This document shows, piece after piece, positions 26,190-34,841 of a DNA stretch of 64,000 bases. The position numbers and the translations under genes were made by a program. The stretch is taken from assembly GCA_902625365.1 (NCBI GenBank), contig CACOAX010000001.1:40310-104309 (forward strand). Reading direction: 5' to 3'. The notes beneath the pieces were generated by a model, which saw nothing but the letters and a program-made list of their open reading frames with translations, did no database searches and was not told the DNA's origin. Within the stretch, counting starts at the first letter, position 1. Every line of letters begins with the position of its first letter. This DNA is from an uncultured Alphaproteobacteria bacterium (GTDB lineage Bacteria; Pseudomonadota; Alphaproteobacteria; HIMB59; GCA-002718135).

Positions 26190-26625
26190 ACTTTATTGAG
26201 ATTAATCTAGCTTTTTTTTCTTCTGGGATAATTCTTTCAAGATCAATTGCTAAAAGTCCATTTTTCAATTCAGCATCTTTAACTTTAATATCTTCTGAAA
26301 TTGTGAACGATCTTTCAAATTGTCTTGTTGAGATTCCTTTATGGATTACACCATTGCCATTTTCATTAACCACTTTTTCTTTAGGTTTATTTCTAACAGT
26401 TAGGTTGTTTTCTTTTAATTCAATCTCAATATCTTCTTTACTATATCCAGCAAGAGCAACTTCAATTTTATAGTTATGCTCATCGACTCTATGAATATTG
26501 TAAGGTGGATAATTTGTATTGTATCGTTCCGTAGACTCCAACATTCTATCAAATTCATCAAAAATTGAGTCAAATCCAACAGAGAATGGTCTTAGAGAAT
26601 TCCAAACGGATAGGTTTCTAGTCAT
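26188..26625 (-). CDS. small heat shock protein (Hsp20/IbpA family)
   Basis: ATP-independent holdase of 145 aa that binds unfolding proteins. The alpha-crystallin domain spans about residues 35-130, with NYKIEVALAGYSKEDIEIELKEN and the conserved GxL motif (ELKNGLLAIDL). The N-terminus MTRNLSVWNSLRPFSVGFD is of the IbpA type. I choose the ATG at 26625 because AAGGAG lies 7 nt upstream; a 14-codon upstream extension has no support. An RpoH-type promoter precedes it. The C-terminal IxI motif appears as IIP, weaker than usual. Confidence 0.92.
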   Translation of the reverse strand: MTRNLSVWNSLRPFSVGFDSIFDEFDRMLESTERYNTNYPPYNIHRVDEHNYKIEVALAGYSKEDIEIELKENNLTVRNKPKEKVVNENGNGVIHKGISTRQFERSFTISEDIKVKDAELKNGLLAIDLERIIPEEKKARLISIK

Positions 26626-26687
26626 AATAACTCCTTTATTAAGCAAGTTTATTTTGTCCGCACCCACAATGGCATACAGACAATTAT

Positions 26688-26716
26688 AATGTGGGTATGA
26701 TTGTATTTAATTCAAG
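26688..26716 (-). promoter_or_regulatory. RpoH (sigma-32) promoter of hsp20
   Basis: CTTGAA, a 15-bp spacer, then CCCACATT, read on the minus strand, close to the heat-shock consensus CTTGAA-N13-17-CCCCATnT. It would start transcription near 26681, giving a 5' UTR of about 55 nt. That leader contains ACCCACA/TGTGGGT-type complementarity with the promoter region, but no clear ROSE thermometer. Confidence 0.65.
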
Positions 26717-26722
26717 TCTTTG

Positions 26723-27379
26723 TTATTTTTTTCTTATAAACGATAATCCATCAGATAATGGCAGAAGAGAGAATTCCACTCTTGTGTCATTTTGTATTTT
26801 TAAATTTAAGTCACGGATAGTTTTTGTTTGAGAGTCTTGTTTAGTTTCGTCAGCAACATCACCGTGCCAAAGCATATTATCAATAATTATTATTCCATTC
26901 GAAACTAATAGGTTTAGTGATAGTTCGTAATAATTTGGATAATTATTTTTATCAGCATCTATAAAAATTAAATCATAACTCTGTTGACGGTCTATCATGC
27001 TTTGCATTACATCAACACCATCTCCAATAATCGATTCAATTTTTAAGCTCACATTATCTAATTCCCAATATTTTTTTGCTAAGGGTAAAAATTCATCTGA
27101 ATTATCAACAGTTACAATTTTTCCTGATTCAGGTAGACCTCTAGCCAAAAACAAAGTGCTCATCCCTGTAAACCTTCCAATCTCTAAACAGTTATTGGCA
27201 TTGGAAATTTTAGTTATCATTTCTAAAAACTGACCTTGTTCTTTTGCAATCTGCATTTGGGAAACACTACCAAGTTTTAAAGTTTCGTTTTCTAATTCAT
27301 TAATTATTTTATCTTCTCGGTAACCTACGCTTTGTAAATATTGCACAAGTGCTTCATTAATTTCAGTTTGGGTGCTCAC
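26723..27379 (-). CDS. SAM-dependent O-methyltransferase, family 3
   Basis: Methyltransferase of 218 aa in the catechol/caffeoyl-CoA O-methyltransferase family. Motif I is LEIGRFTGMSTLFLARGLP, the metal-binding region is LIFIDADKNNYPNYY (Asp ligand), and the follow-on motif is DNMLWHGDVAD. Members methylate small catechol-like compounds using Mg2+. It starts with GTG at 27379, sharing one base with the deoA stop, so it is the last gene of the nucleoside catabolic operon. Nothing suggests its substrate is a nucleoside; co-transcription may be incidental. Confidence 0.88.
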   Translation of the reverse strand: MSTQTEINEALVQYLQSVGYREDKIINELENETLKLGSVSQMQIAKEQGQFLEMITKISNANNCLEIGRFTGMSTLFLARGLPESGKIVTVDNSDEFLPLAKKYWELDNVSLKIESIIGDGVDVMQSMIDRQQSYDLIFIDADKNNYPNYYELSLNLLVSNGIIIIDNMLWHGDVADETKQDSQTKTIRDLNLKIQNDTRVEFSLLPLSDGLSFIRKK

Positions 27380-28689
27380 TAATTTATGGTTTCAAATATT
27401 TCAGATAGTTTTTGAGTTTTTTTATCTGAAATAATGAAACAGCCTTTTATTTTATTTATTAAATTATCATCTATATTTTTACTTGAGTATAAACTTAACA
27501 GAGGAGTTGAGGAATTTATTTCATCACCTATATTGGAAACATTATCATATCCAACTCCATAATCTATCTGATCAGTTACCTGTTTTCTTCCTCCTCCAAG
27601 TTCAATAAGTATAAGGCCTAATTCTCTGGTATGAATTTTTTCTATCCACCCTTGTTCACTAGAAAATACATCTTTTCGAACGGAGGTATTTATTAAATCT
27701 TTTTCAAAAGATGATAAAATATTTTTTGGTCCACCCAAGGCTGCAACCATCATTTCAAATTTTTCTGCAGCTAGTCCATTATTAATAACCGTATTAATTT
27801 TATTATATGCTTCTTCTTTAGAAATTTTATAAATGTTTACTAATAGCGAAGATATTAATTCATTAGTGATTTTCTCTAATCGATAATCTTTAAAATCATT
27901 TTTAATATATTTTATACATTCTAATATCTCTAGCGTATGACCAGCACTCTTACCTAAGACTTGATTCATATCTGTTAATATAGCTTCACAATGTAAACCA
28001 GCTCCTTTAGCCACTCTTACTAAGGAGTTGGATAAATCTCTTGCTATATCAATAGTGCTATTAAAAGATCCATTACCAACTTTTACATCAAGTACCAAAG
28101 ATGAAAGACCGCTTGCAATTTTTTTTGAAAGAATAGATGATGTTATTAAGGGTAAAGATTCTACTGTACCTACAACATCTCTTATGGAATATAATTTTTT
28201 ATCAGCTGGTGCTAAGTTAGAGGTTTGGCCAATAATTGCACAACCTACGTCTTTTACTACTTTTTTAAAAGTCTCTAAATCAGGCTTTGTATTGTACCCA
28301 GGTATTGAATCAAATTTATCTAGTGTGCCACCCGTATGACCCAAACCTCTACCTGAAATCATTGGTACATACAGTCCACATGCTGCAAGTATTGGTGCTA
28401 AAATAACGCTCGTCTTATCTCCAACACCACCGGTTGAGTGCTTATCACAAACCAGCTCAGAATCTACAATCTCAGACCAATTTAGTGTATCACCTGAGTT
28501 CGTCATCGCCTCAGTTAAACAAACAGTTTCTTCAGGTGTCATTCCATTTGCGAATATTGCCATGCTCATTGCTGCAATTTGTGCATCTGAAAAAGATCCA
28601 TTGGTTAAACCGTCTACAAAAAAATTTATGTCTTCTTTTGACAGATCTTGGCTGTCTCTTTTTTTTCTAATTATCTCTTGAGGTATCAT
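27379..28689 (-). CDS. deoA: thymidine phosphorylase
   Basis: Homodimeric cytoplasmic enzyme of 436 aa, the E. coli length. It phosphorolyses thymidine to thymine and deoxyribose 1-phosphate. The family signature appears as CDKHSTGGVGDKTSVIL near residue 85, with a phosphate-binding loop in the central alpha/beta domain and a C-terminal domain of the pyrimidine phosphorylase type. It overlaps the upstream purine nucleoside phosphorylase gene by 23 bp and shares a base with the downstream methyltransferase. With Cdd and PNP it forms a nucleoside breakdown operon. Confidence 0.93.
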   Translation of the reverse strand: MIPQEIIRKKRDSQDLSKEDINFFVDGLTNGSFSDAQIAAMSMAIFANGMTPEETVCLTEAMTNSGDTLNWSEIVDSELVCDKHSTGGVGDKTSVILAPILAACGLYVPMISGRGLGHTGGTLDKFDSIPGYNTKPDLETFKKVVKDVGCAIIGQTSNLAPADKKLYSIRDVVGTVESLPLITSSILSKKIASGLSSLVLDVKVGNGSFNSTIDIARDLSNSLVRVAKGAGLHCEAILTDMNQVLGKSAGHTLEILECIKYIKNDFKDYRLEKITNELISSLLVNIYKISKEEAYNKINTVINNGLAAEKFEMMVAALGGPKNILSSFEKDLINTSVRKDVFSSEQGWIEKIHTRELGLILIELGGGRKQVTDQIDYGVGYDNVSNIGDEINSSTPLLSLYSSKNIDDNLINKIKGCFIISDKKTQKLSEIFETIN

Positions 28690-29497
28690 CGAATTGAACT
28701 TCTTGTATAAATTGTTTAATTAAATTTAAAACATTGTTCTCTGCTAAACTTGCATTCTCTAAAGTTTCTTGATGACTTAATTTTGTTTTATTCATACCAG
28801 CAGCTAGGTTGGTAATTACACTGATACCAATAACAGGAAGTCCACAATGATTAGCAACTAAAACTTCTGGTACTGTAGACATTCCAACAGCATTTCCACC
28901 TATTACTTTTAAGGCATTGATTTCAGCAGGTGTTTCAAAATTTGGTCCTGAGTACATACAATAAATACCTTCATAAATTTTTTGATCTATTTTTTTTGCG
29001 ACTTGTATTAGCTGATCTCTATAAAACTTATGATACCCATCACTCATATCATGAAAGCGGGGACCATACTCTTCAGCATTGGGTCCAATAAGTGGATTGA
29101 AGCCACTCCAGTTAATATGATCTTTAATTGCCATTAGACTACCAGCCGGCATAGCTTCATCTAAACTACCTGCTGCATTTGTAACAATTAATAACTTACA
29201 GCCAATGTCTTTTAAAACTCTTATAGGTAAAGCTAAGCTTTGAGGATTGTGTCCTTCATAAATATGGGATCTTCCATACATACAAACTACATTTAAAGTA
29301 TTTATTTTTCCTAAAACTAATTTACCTGCATGACCTTTGACAGTTGGTTGTGGAAAATCAGATAACTGTTCATATGAAATTGATTCTTGAATATCTTTTT
29401 CTTCAAAAAAATTAGTGAGTCCACTTCCTAAAATTACAGCAATATCAGGTGAAGTATTATTTGTTATTTCTAAAAATTTTTTGGCCGAAGGTAACAT
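28667..29497 (-). CDS. purine nucleoside phosphorylase, trimeric (family 2) type
   Basis: Enzyme of 276 aa that cleaves inosine and guanosine (and deoxy forms) with phosphate. Diagnostic stretches: GSGLTNFFEE (phosphate loop), PTVKGHAGKLVLG, MYGRSHIYEGH, and the base-site region MYSGPNFETPAEI followed by AVGMSTVPEV. This is the PunA/XapA-like trimeric family rather than hexameric DeoD. It shares a single base with the cdd stop region and overlaps deoA by 23 bp. Products feed ribose 1-phosphate into central metabolism; Add upstream in the window supplies inosine. Confidence 0.92.
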   Translation of the reverse strand: MLPSAKKFLEITNNTSPDIAVILGSGLTNFFEEKDIQESISYEQLSDFPQPTVKGHAGKLVLGKINTLNVVCMYGRSHIYEGHNPQSLALPIRVLKDIGCKLLIVTNAAGSLDEAMPAGSLMAIKDHINWSGFNPLIGPNAEEYGPRFHDMSDGYHKFYRDQLIQVAKKIDQKIYEGIYCMYSGPNFETPAEINALKVIGGNAVGMSTVPEVLVANHCGLPVIGISVITNLAAGMNKTKLSHQETLENASLAENNVLNLIKQFIQEVQFDDTSRDN

Positions 29498-29913
29498 TAA
29501 AGATTCTCTGGGCCAAAAGAGTCTGGAAGTAATTCTTCGAGCGTAGATGTTTTCATATGACCATTTTCGTTACACATATGAATCTTAGTATCTAAAGAAG
29601 CAAATTCTCTTAACCTCTGTCTACAACCACCACAAGGTGAGCATAATAATTCACCTGAACCTATAACTACAACTTCTAAAATTTTTTTATTTCCATTAGA
29701 TATCATATTTCCAATTGCTGTTGCTTCGGCACACTGGGATTGGGGATAAGCTGCATTTTCAACATTACAACCAGTAATAATTTTATTATCTTCTGTTAAA
29801 AAAGCTGCTCCTACTTTAAAATTTGAATAAGGCACATGAGCTTGCTCTCTAACTTTTTTTGCAGCCTTAAATAAAGTATCAAAATTTTCCGAAACCATAT
29901 TCTTGTTTAACAT
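29497..29913 (-). CDS. cdd: cytidine deaminase
   Basis: Zinc enzyme of 138 aa, the size of the small homotetrameric Cdd. The active-site segments are NVENAAYPQSQCAEATAI (zinc Cys and catalytic Glu in CAE) and SPCGGCRQRL (PCxxC zinc ligands). It converts cytidine and deoxycytidine to uridine forms, which DeoA-type enzymes or Upp-linked salvage can use. Two starts are possible, 29913 or the Met six codons in; neither has a clear ribosome site. It lies 26 nt downstream of a DUF1501 gene and abuts the PNP gene. Confidence 0.93.
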   Translation of the reverse strand: MLNKNMVSENFDTLFKAAKKVREQAHVPYSNFKVGAAFLTEDNKIITGCNVENAAYPQSQCAEATAIGNMISNGNKKILEVVVIGSGELLCSPCGGCRQRLREFASLDTKIHMCNENGHMKTSTLEELLPDSFGPENL

Positions 29914-29939
29914 GAAATTACTAAAAAAATTATTTATTT

Positions 29940-31091
29940 CTAAATCTTAAACAATTCTTGAGACAAATCAGGAAGTGCATCTCCCCAAAAAACTTCTTTA
30001 CGTAAAAATTCTGGATCTTGGTTAAAACAAACAGACATTGCAGAATTATAAACAGCCCTTGAGTCAATAGTCGAATTTAGATCTCTTCCTTCAAATAATT
30101 CTTTCTTTTTTAACCCAGGCCAATCTGTATAAACTTGAGATTTTTTTAGCAAGCCTCCAGCCATTAGTATTGCACTTCCATATCCGTGCTCAGTTCCATA
30201 GCCTCCATTTTGTTTTATAGTTCTACCAAATTCAGTCAGTGTTAGAATAAGTGTATTATCAAAAGCTTGGCCAAGATTTTCATGTAAAATGGTAACAATC
30301 TTATTTACTTCTTCTAGTTCATCGGCGTGCGCCCCATCAACGCCTCCTTGAGCAGCATGGGTATCAAAACCATCTAAATCAAATACAGCAACTCGAGGAC
30401 CACTTTGATCTTGTAATTGTTTAGCAGCTTCAAGAGCAAGTTTTTTTCTATCATCAGAGTCAGTAGCTATTTGCATAGACAATGGTCTTTGTCTAATTGT
30501 ATCAAGTGTAGATTTAATAAGCTCGTTATGTTCACCTTTAAATTCATTATAAATTTGATCTATTAACTTTGTTTCAACAAAATCTGGTGATGGGAAAAAG
30601 TTATTATTCTGTGGTACACCTCTTAATAAAAGTGGCATTGGTAAAGATATTGCCAGACCTTTTCCTATAATATTTGATGCTAATAACCCCCTACCAAGCC
30701 ATCCTGTTTTTTCTTTGTATGGAATGTGTGCTCCAGTTTCCATTAGATTTTGTCCATCAAAATGTGATCTGCCTGTGTAAGGTATATTTGTTGCATGAAC
30801 AAATGCCGCTTGATTTTTTTGCCAAAGTTTATGAAAAATTTCTAATTTAGGGTGAAGACCAAAGTCACTGTTCAAATTAAGAACGTCTTCCAGAATGAGT
30901 TTTTTTCTCAATTTTTTGAGACGTTTATCTCCAATAACTGGAACAGCAGTTAAACCATCCATTCCTCCACGAAGTGATATAATAATTAGATTTTTTTTCT
31001 GCATTGAAGCAAAACTTATTTTTGGAAAATATCCAGAAAGAAACAATGTTGTTGATCCTCCAATTAAAAAATTTCTTCTGGTACAATTCAT
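29940..31091 (-). CDS. DUF1501 family protein with Tat signal
   Basis: Exported protein of 383 aa. The N-terminus CTRRNFLIGGSTTLFLSGY is a twin-arginine signal. The body matches DUF1501, a sulfatase/alkaline-phosphatase-like fold (SLRGGMDGLTAVP, SHFDGQNLMETG, VFDLDGFDTHAAQGG, LTEFGRTIKQNGG and TEHGYGSAILMAGG). Metal-binding Asp and His residues are thus present, but no activity is established for the family. It overlaps the upstream DUF1800 gene by 4 nt, a pairing seen across many bacteria, so the two probably work together in the periplasm. Confidence 0.9.
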   Translation of the reverse strand: MNCTRRNFLIGGSTTLFLSGYFPKISFASMQKKNLIIISLRGGMDGLTAVPVIGDKRLKKLRKKLILEDVLNLNSDFGLHPKLEIFHKLWQKNQAAFVHATNIPYTGRSHFDGQNLMETGAHIPYKEKTGWLGRGLLASNIIGKGLAISLPMPLLLRGVPQNNNFFPSPDFVETKLIDQIYNEFKGEHNELIKSTLDTIRQRPLSMQIATDSDDRKKLALEAAKQLQDQSGPRVAVFDLDGFDTHAAQGGVDGAHADELEEVNKIVTILHENLGQAFDNTLILTLTEFGRTIKQNGGYGTEHGYGSAILMAGGLLKKSQVYTDWPGLKKKELFEGRDLNSTIDSRAVYNSAMSVCFNQDPEFLRKEVFWGDALPDLSQELFKI

Positions 31092-32524
31092 ACTTTTAAT
31101 ATTCCCGGTAAATTACAAATAACTCCATACTTTCGACCTAAATCTTTATCTGATGTACCAAATCTAAATTGATGAATAAGAGATGCCATATTTTCATGAT
31201 CTTCAAAATTATTTTTAAGACAAGTTAAAATAAAATCATGAGATCTGTTTCCAGATTTAATAAGTATTGGAAGTTCTACTGAAGCAAACCACAACCTTCT
31301 CAATAACAATTCTGGTGATACCCAATCTACCTCAAAATCACTCCAGCCATTAGGTTGTTTAGCACGATATGGTGAGTGCCCAATTTCTCTAAGTATCCAT
31401 GACAGTTGTCTTTGTTTTCTATTTGGCTTTGATTTAAAAGTATAATTCATTTTTTCAAAAGAAAGCGGAATATCTAAATCAAACATTCTAGATAATTGCA
31501 TTAACCATATTTCTGGTGGATGAAATTTATGAGTACTCTCATTATATTTGTAAGCTTGCTTAATAACTGCTTTGTGAATTTCAATTAATTTACCATTAGA
31601 TTTATTCCACGCCTCTATTACTGGTTTTATCATTTCTTCGGTTGGTTCATCTGTAATAAAATGCCTACAAAGTTTTGTTGAAACAAATTTTATACAGATT
31701 GGGTGTGTTGCCAAATCATGAATTACTTTTGCAAGTTCTCTTTTTGCATCATTTTTATATTTAACTCCTAAAACTACTTTATCTCCTTTTTGATGCATTT
31801 CTTGATCAAACCATATGTCCCCAGTCTCTAGATTTTTTCTATCCCATTTGTGCGCCCAACCTGTCATGATATAGGCTAACTGAATCACATCTTCCTGAGT
31901 GTATCCAGCATTTGGAGATACTGTATGTAATTCTAATAATTCTCTTGCATGATTTTCGTTTATAGTTTCCCCCCACTCCATTCCTTTTTTAGAATTGGGA
32001 CCAAAAGATTCTGAATTATCAAGGTGGTGAATCATACACCATGAAGTTGTAACTGACTTAACCATCTCTTCAAAAGTTTTAACCATCTTAGGTCTAATAA
32101 TCTCACGTTGATAGGGTCCAGTGCTAAACTCTGCTAGAAAATCTTTTTCACTTATTGCAAAATGGTTTCCCCAAAAAAGCCAGAAACGCTCAAAAACAGG
32201 TTGTTTGGAATACTTTGTTTGAAAATGACGAATAGCATGTTCATTTAATTCAAAATATCTTTCGCCAGTTTTTATTCTTAATTCATCTTTTGCTTTTCTA
32301 TACGCATGTTTATCATTTTTAAATTTTTTTCTTAAAACTTCTCTATCCCCGTACACCCATTCACCATATTTTTTTCTTAAATCTTTTTCTGTTGGGATTT
32401 TTCCAGACCACAAGAGATCAGGTATGGTATCTAATTGATTTATTGCCCAATTAAGAGGATCTTTATCTGGTTTTTCATTTGGCGATAGACCAAACGCTAC
32501 CCGTCTATAAAAATTTAATGACAT
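31088..32524 (-). CDS. DUF1800 family protein
   Basis: Protein of 478 aa. Typical DUF1800 phrases are visible: FWGNHFAIS, the SFGPNSKKG / NENHARELLELHT segment (NExxARELLELHTxG-like), YTQEDVIQLAYIMTGW and a C-terminal GW..FEVDWVSPELLLRR. The start seems to lack an export signal: it begins MSLNFYRRVAFGLSPNE. Its partner DUF1501 has a Tat signal, so co-export of a folded complex is conceivable. Function unknown; the 4-nt overlap with DUF1501 is the main clue. It diverges from a TrpF-like gene. Confidence 0.9.
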   Translation of the reverse strand: MSLNFYRRVAFGLSPNEKPDKDPLNWAINQLDTIPDLLWSGKIPTEKDLRKKYGEWVYGDREVLRKKFKNDKHAYRKAKDELRIKTGERYFELNEHAIRHFQTKYSKQPVFERFWLFWGNHFAISEKDFLAEFSTGPYQREIIRPKMVKTFEEMVKSVTTSWCMIHHLDNSESFGPNSKKGMEWGETINENHARELLELHTVSPNAGYTQEDVIQLAYIMTGWAHKWDRKNLETGDIWFDQEMHQKGDKVVLGVKYKNDAKRELAKVIHDLATHPICIKFVSTKLCRHFITDEPTEEMIKPVIEAWNKSNGKLIEIHKAVIKQAYKYNESTHKFHPPEIWLMQLSRMFDLDIPLSFEKMNYTFKSKPNRKQRQLSWILREIGHSPYRAKQPNGWSDFEVDWVSPELLLRRLWFASVELPILIKSGNRSHDFILTCLKNNFEDHENMASLIHQFRFGTSDKDLGRKYGVICNLPGILKV

Positions 32525-32576
32525 ATATAAAAAAAAATAGTTTACATATATTTATAATTTTTAAAAATAAATTTTA

Positions 32577-33227
32577 ATGAAAAATATACCTCTAAAAATT
32601 TGTGGCATAACAAATGTGAAATCTGTTGAAGTGGCACATAAAAATAAAATAAAATCATTGGGTTTTGCAAGTAAAAATTTAAATGGACCAAACACAGTTA
32701 GTGATAAAAAAATACAATCATTAATTAAAGAATGTAAAAATTATAAGATAGAATCAGTACTTCTGACTCGGTATGTATCTTTAGACAAGCTAATAGAACA
32801 AATAGATTTTACAAAACCAAAGACAATTTCATGTTCATATCATTTTCCCAAAAAAGATTTATTAAAAATAAAAAAAATATTTAGAAGATTAAAAATAGGT
32901 ATTGCAATTAATCCAGAAAATTTTGATAAAAAGTACATTGTATCAATTAGAAAAATTGTTGATGTTATTTATTTTGATATGAATGTTTATAGAAAAAAGA
33001 GTATTAAAAAGTATTCATTGAGAAAAAGTATTAAACAAATACAATTTATAAAAAGTAAAAATATTCCAGTTTATATTGGTGGTGGTATAGACAAAAAAAA
33101 TGTTTCCAACATTCTAAAACAAATAACACCTTTTGGATTAGATATTTCTAGAAGTTTGAAAAATCAGAGAAATTTAATATCTAAATCAAAACTCAGAGAT
33201 TTTTTAAATCAAATTTCGGTAGGATAA
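32577..33227 (+). CDS. divergent phosphoribosylanthranilate isomerase (TrpF)-like protein
   Basis: TIM-barrel protein of 216 aa. It begins like TrpF with LKICGIT (K7, C9), has a candidate catalytic Asp D134 (IYFDMN) and phosphate-loop regions YIGGGIDKKNV and GLDISRSLKN. Two usual TrpF features are missing. The SPR motif arginine is replaced (LNGPNTVS), and the QLHG strand reads SCSYHF. It is also very Lys-rich. It may still be a fast-evolving TrpF, but a changed substrate is possible, since it faces the p-aminobenzoate/folate operon and no other trp gene is present. It overlaps folK by 24 bp at the 3' end. Confidence 0.65.
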   Translation: MKNIPLKICGITNVKSVEVAHKNKIKSLGFASKNLNGPNTVSDKKIQSLIKECKNYKIESVLLTRYVSLDKLIEQIDFTKPKTISCSYHFPKKDLLKIKKIFRRLKIGIAINPENFDKKYIVSIRKIVDVIYFDMNVYRKKSIKKYSLRKSIKQIQFIKSKNIPVYIGGGIDKKNVSNILKQITPFGLDISRSLKNQRNLISKSKLRDFLNQISVG

Positions 33228-33704
33228 TTTTTTAATAATATATTTATTTTGCAACGCTTTCGATAATACTTTTATTGATTTTTTTTCGATCGGATGTCTG
33301 AAAAATGGATCAATATCAAGTATTGGATATAATACAAAGTCTCTTTCAGCTGCTCTTGGGTGAGGAATTACTAAATTTTTTTTATTAAATTTTTGTTTGC
33401 CAAAAAAAATAATATCTAAATCTATATTTCTTGGACCATTGATAATCTTTTTATTTTTTTTTAATTTTTTTTCAATTTCATAAATATTATTTATTAATTC
33501 TAATGGCTGCTGATTGGTTAATAGTTTTATAGCAGTGTTAAAAAAATTACTTTGTGATTTATATCCATAAGGAGAAGAAATATAAATATTTGCAAATTTT
33601 TTTATTTTACCAATATTTTCTAACTCTCTAACAGCACAGCGTAAATTAAATACAGCATTACCTAGATTTGAGCCAAGTGCGATTATTGTTTCAGTTTGAT
33701 ACAC
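33204..33704 (-). CDS. folK: 2-amino-4-hydroxy-6-hydroxymethyldihydropteridine pyrophosphokinase
   Basis: HPPK of 166 aa. Motifs: IALGSNLGN at the N-terminus, GPRNIDLDIIFFG (Mg2+ and ATP binding) and PHPRAAERDFVLYPILDI (substrate loop). It transfers pyrophosphate from ATP to hydroxymethyldihydropterin, making the FolP substrate. The start is GTG at 33704 within the last codons of folB (14-bp overlap). It is the terminal gene of the pab-fol operon and overlaps the convergent TrpF-like gene by 24 bp. Confidence 0.93.
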   Translation of the reverse strand: MYQTETIIALGSNLGNAVFNLRCAVRELENIGKIKKFANIYISSPYGYKSQSNFFNTAIKLLTNQQPLELINNIYEIEKKLKKNKKIINGPRNIDLDIIFFGKQKFNKKNLVIPHPRAAERDFVLYPILDIDPFFRHPIEKKSIKVLSKALQNKYIIKKLSYRNLI

Positions 33705-34035
33705 TTAGTGATTCAGCTCCATATTTTTTTGCTACAGCTGTTTTGTTAATTGTAATTTTAACTTTTTTTATTTTAAATTCTTTTTCAAGAACATTGGATG
33801 TTTTTATAATTAAATGTTCAAGAGTATGCGATTGAGATTCCTTTATGAAAGTTTTTAAATATTTTGTAATAGATGAATAATCCTTAACATTATTAATATT
33901 ATTTAAATCTAGTGAGTTTTTAACAGGATAACTAAATTCTAATGTTACCTTTAATAACTGTTTTTTCTTTCTCTCTTGGGCAGTGATGCCTATGTTTGCA
34001 TTGATGGATAAGTTTTTAATTTCTACTTTGAACAT
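33691..34035 (-). CDS. folB: dihydroneopterin aldolase
   Basis: Small enzyme of 114 aa matching FolB: SINANIGITAQERKKKQLL at the N-terminus (IGx3xER-like), YSSITKYLKTFI in the middle, HTLEHLIIKTSNVL with the conserved Glu, and KITINKTAVAKKYGAESLSV at the end. It converts dihydroneopterin to hydroxymethyldihydropterin and glycolaldehyde. Overlaps: 13 bp with folP upstream, 14 bp with folK downstream. The protein is basic, as are its neighbours. Confidence 0.88.
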   Translation of the reverse strand: MFKVEIKNLSINANIGITAQERKKKQLLKVTLEFSYPVKNSLDLNNINNVKDYSSITKYLKTFIKESQSHTLEHLIIKTSNVLEKEFKIKKVKITINKTAVAKKYGAESLSVSN

Positions 34036-34841
34036 AGTTTTTCAAAAATTTTTAATGATTGAGACGTTTCTTTTATGTCGTGAACTCTAAATATATCAAC
34101 TCCCTTTTGATAACAATATAATGCAGAGGCGATTGAACCTCCCAATCTTTGATTTGTTTCACTCTTATCTATGAAGTTGATCCAGCTTTTTCTAGATGAT
34201 CCTAATAATAATCCATATCCCTTAAACTTAAACTGATTAATTTTTTGCATAATTTCTATATTTTGTTTTAAATTTTTACCAAAACCAATACCTGGGTCAA
34301 ACCAAACTTTGGATGAAGGAATTTTTATTTTTTCTAATTGTTTAATTTTCTGAAGAAATATTTTTTTAATATCTTGTACAACATTGTTATATGAGTGTAT
34401 TTTCTTTTGCATAGTTTTGGGTGGTGCAGGTGTGTGCATTAAAATTAAACCAGTTTTAAATTTTTTAGTTAAAAAGAATAAATCTTCTGAGCCGCCGAAG
34501 ACATCATTTATAATATGTGCTCCCATATTCAATGCATATTCTTGAGTTTCAATTTTATTAGTATCAACAGATATGACAAATTTATTTTTTGGCAATTTTT
34601 TTAATATCGGTTCTAATCTTTTAACTTCTTCTTTGTGTGTTAATGGATCTGAGCCAGGTCTTGTACTTTCTGCCCCAATGTCAATAATACTTGCTCCATT
34701 TTTAACCATTTCTTTAATATTTTTTAGTGCATCTGAACTTTTAAAACTCTTTCCACCATCACTAAAAGAGTCAGGGGTGACGTTGCATATTCCCATTACC
34801 GTTGGACTAGTTAGTTTAAAATTATATTTACCTAATTTCAT
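34023..34841 (-). CDS. folP: dihydropteroate synthase
   Basis: TIM-barrel enzyme of 272 aa that joins p-aminobenzoate to hydroxymethyldihydropterin pyrophosphate; the target of sulfonamides. Signatures: MGICNVTPDSFSDGG, IDIGAESTRPGSDPL, ISVDTNK, INDVFGG, DPGIGFGKNLKQN, LLLGSSRKSWI and FRVHDI. All substrate-binding segments are present. It overlaps the class IV lyase gene by 4 bp and folB by 13 bp. Usual sulfonamide-resistance changes cannot be judged without alignment. Confidence 0.95.
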   Translation of the reverse strand: MKLGKYNFKLTSPTVMGICNVTPDSFSDGGKSFKSSDALKNIKEMVKNGASIIDIGAESTRPGSDPLTHKEEVKRLEPILKKLPKNKFVISVDTNKIETQEYALNMGAHIINDVFGGSEDLFFLTKKFKTGLILMHTPAPPKTMQKKIHSYNNVVQDIKKIFLQKIKQLEKIKIPSSKVWFDPGIGFGKNLKQNIEIMQKINQFKFKGYGLLLGSSRKSWINFIDKSETNQRLGGSIASALYCYQKGVDIFRVHDIKETSQSLKIFEKLCSK

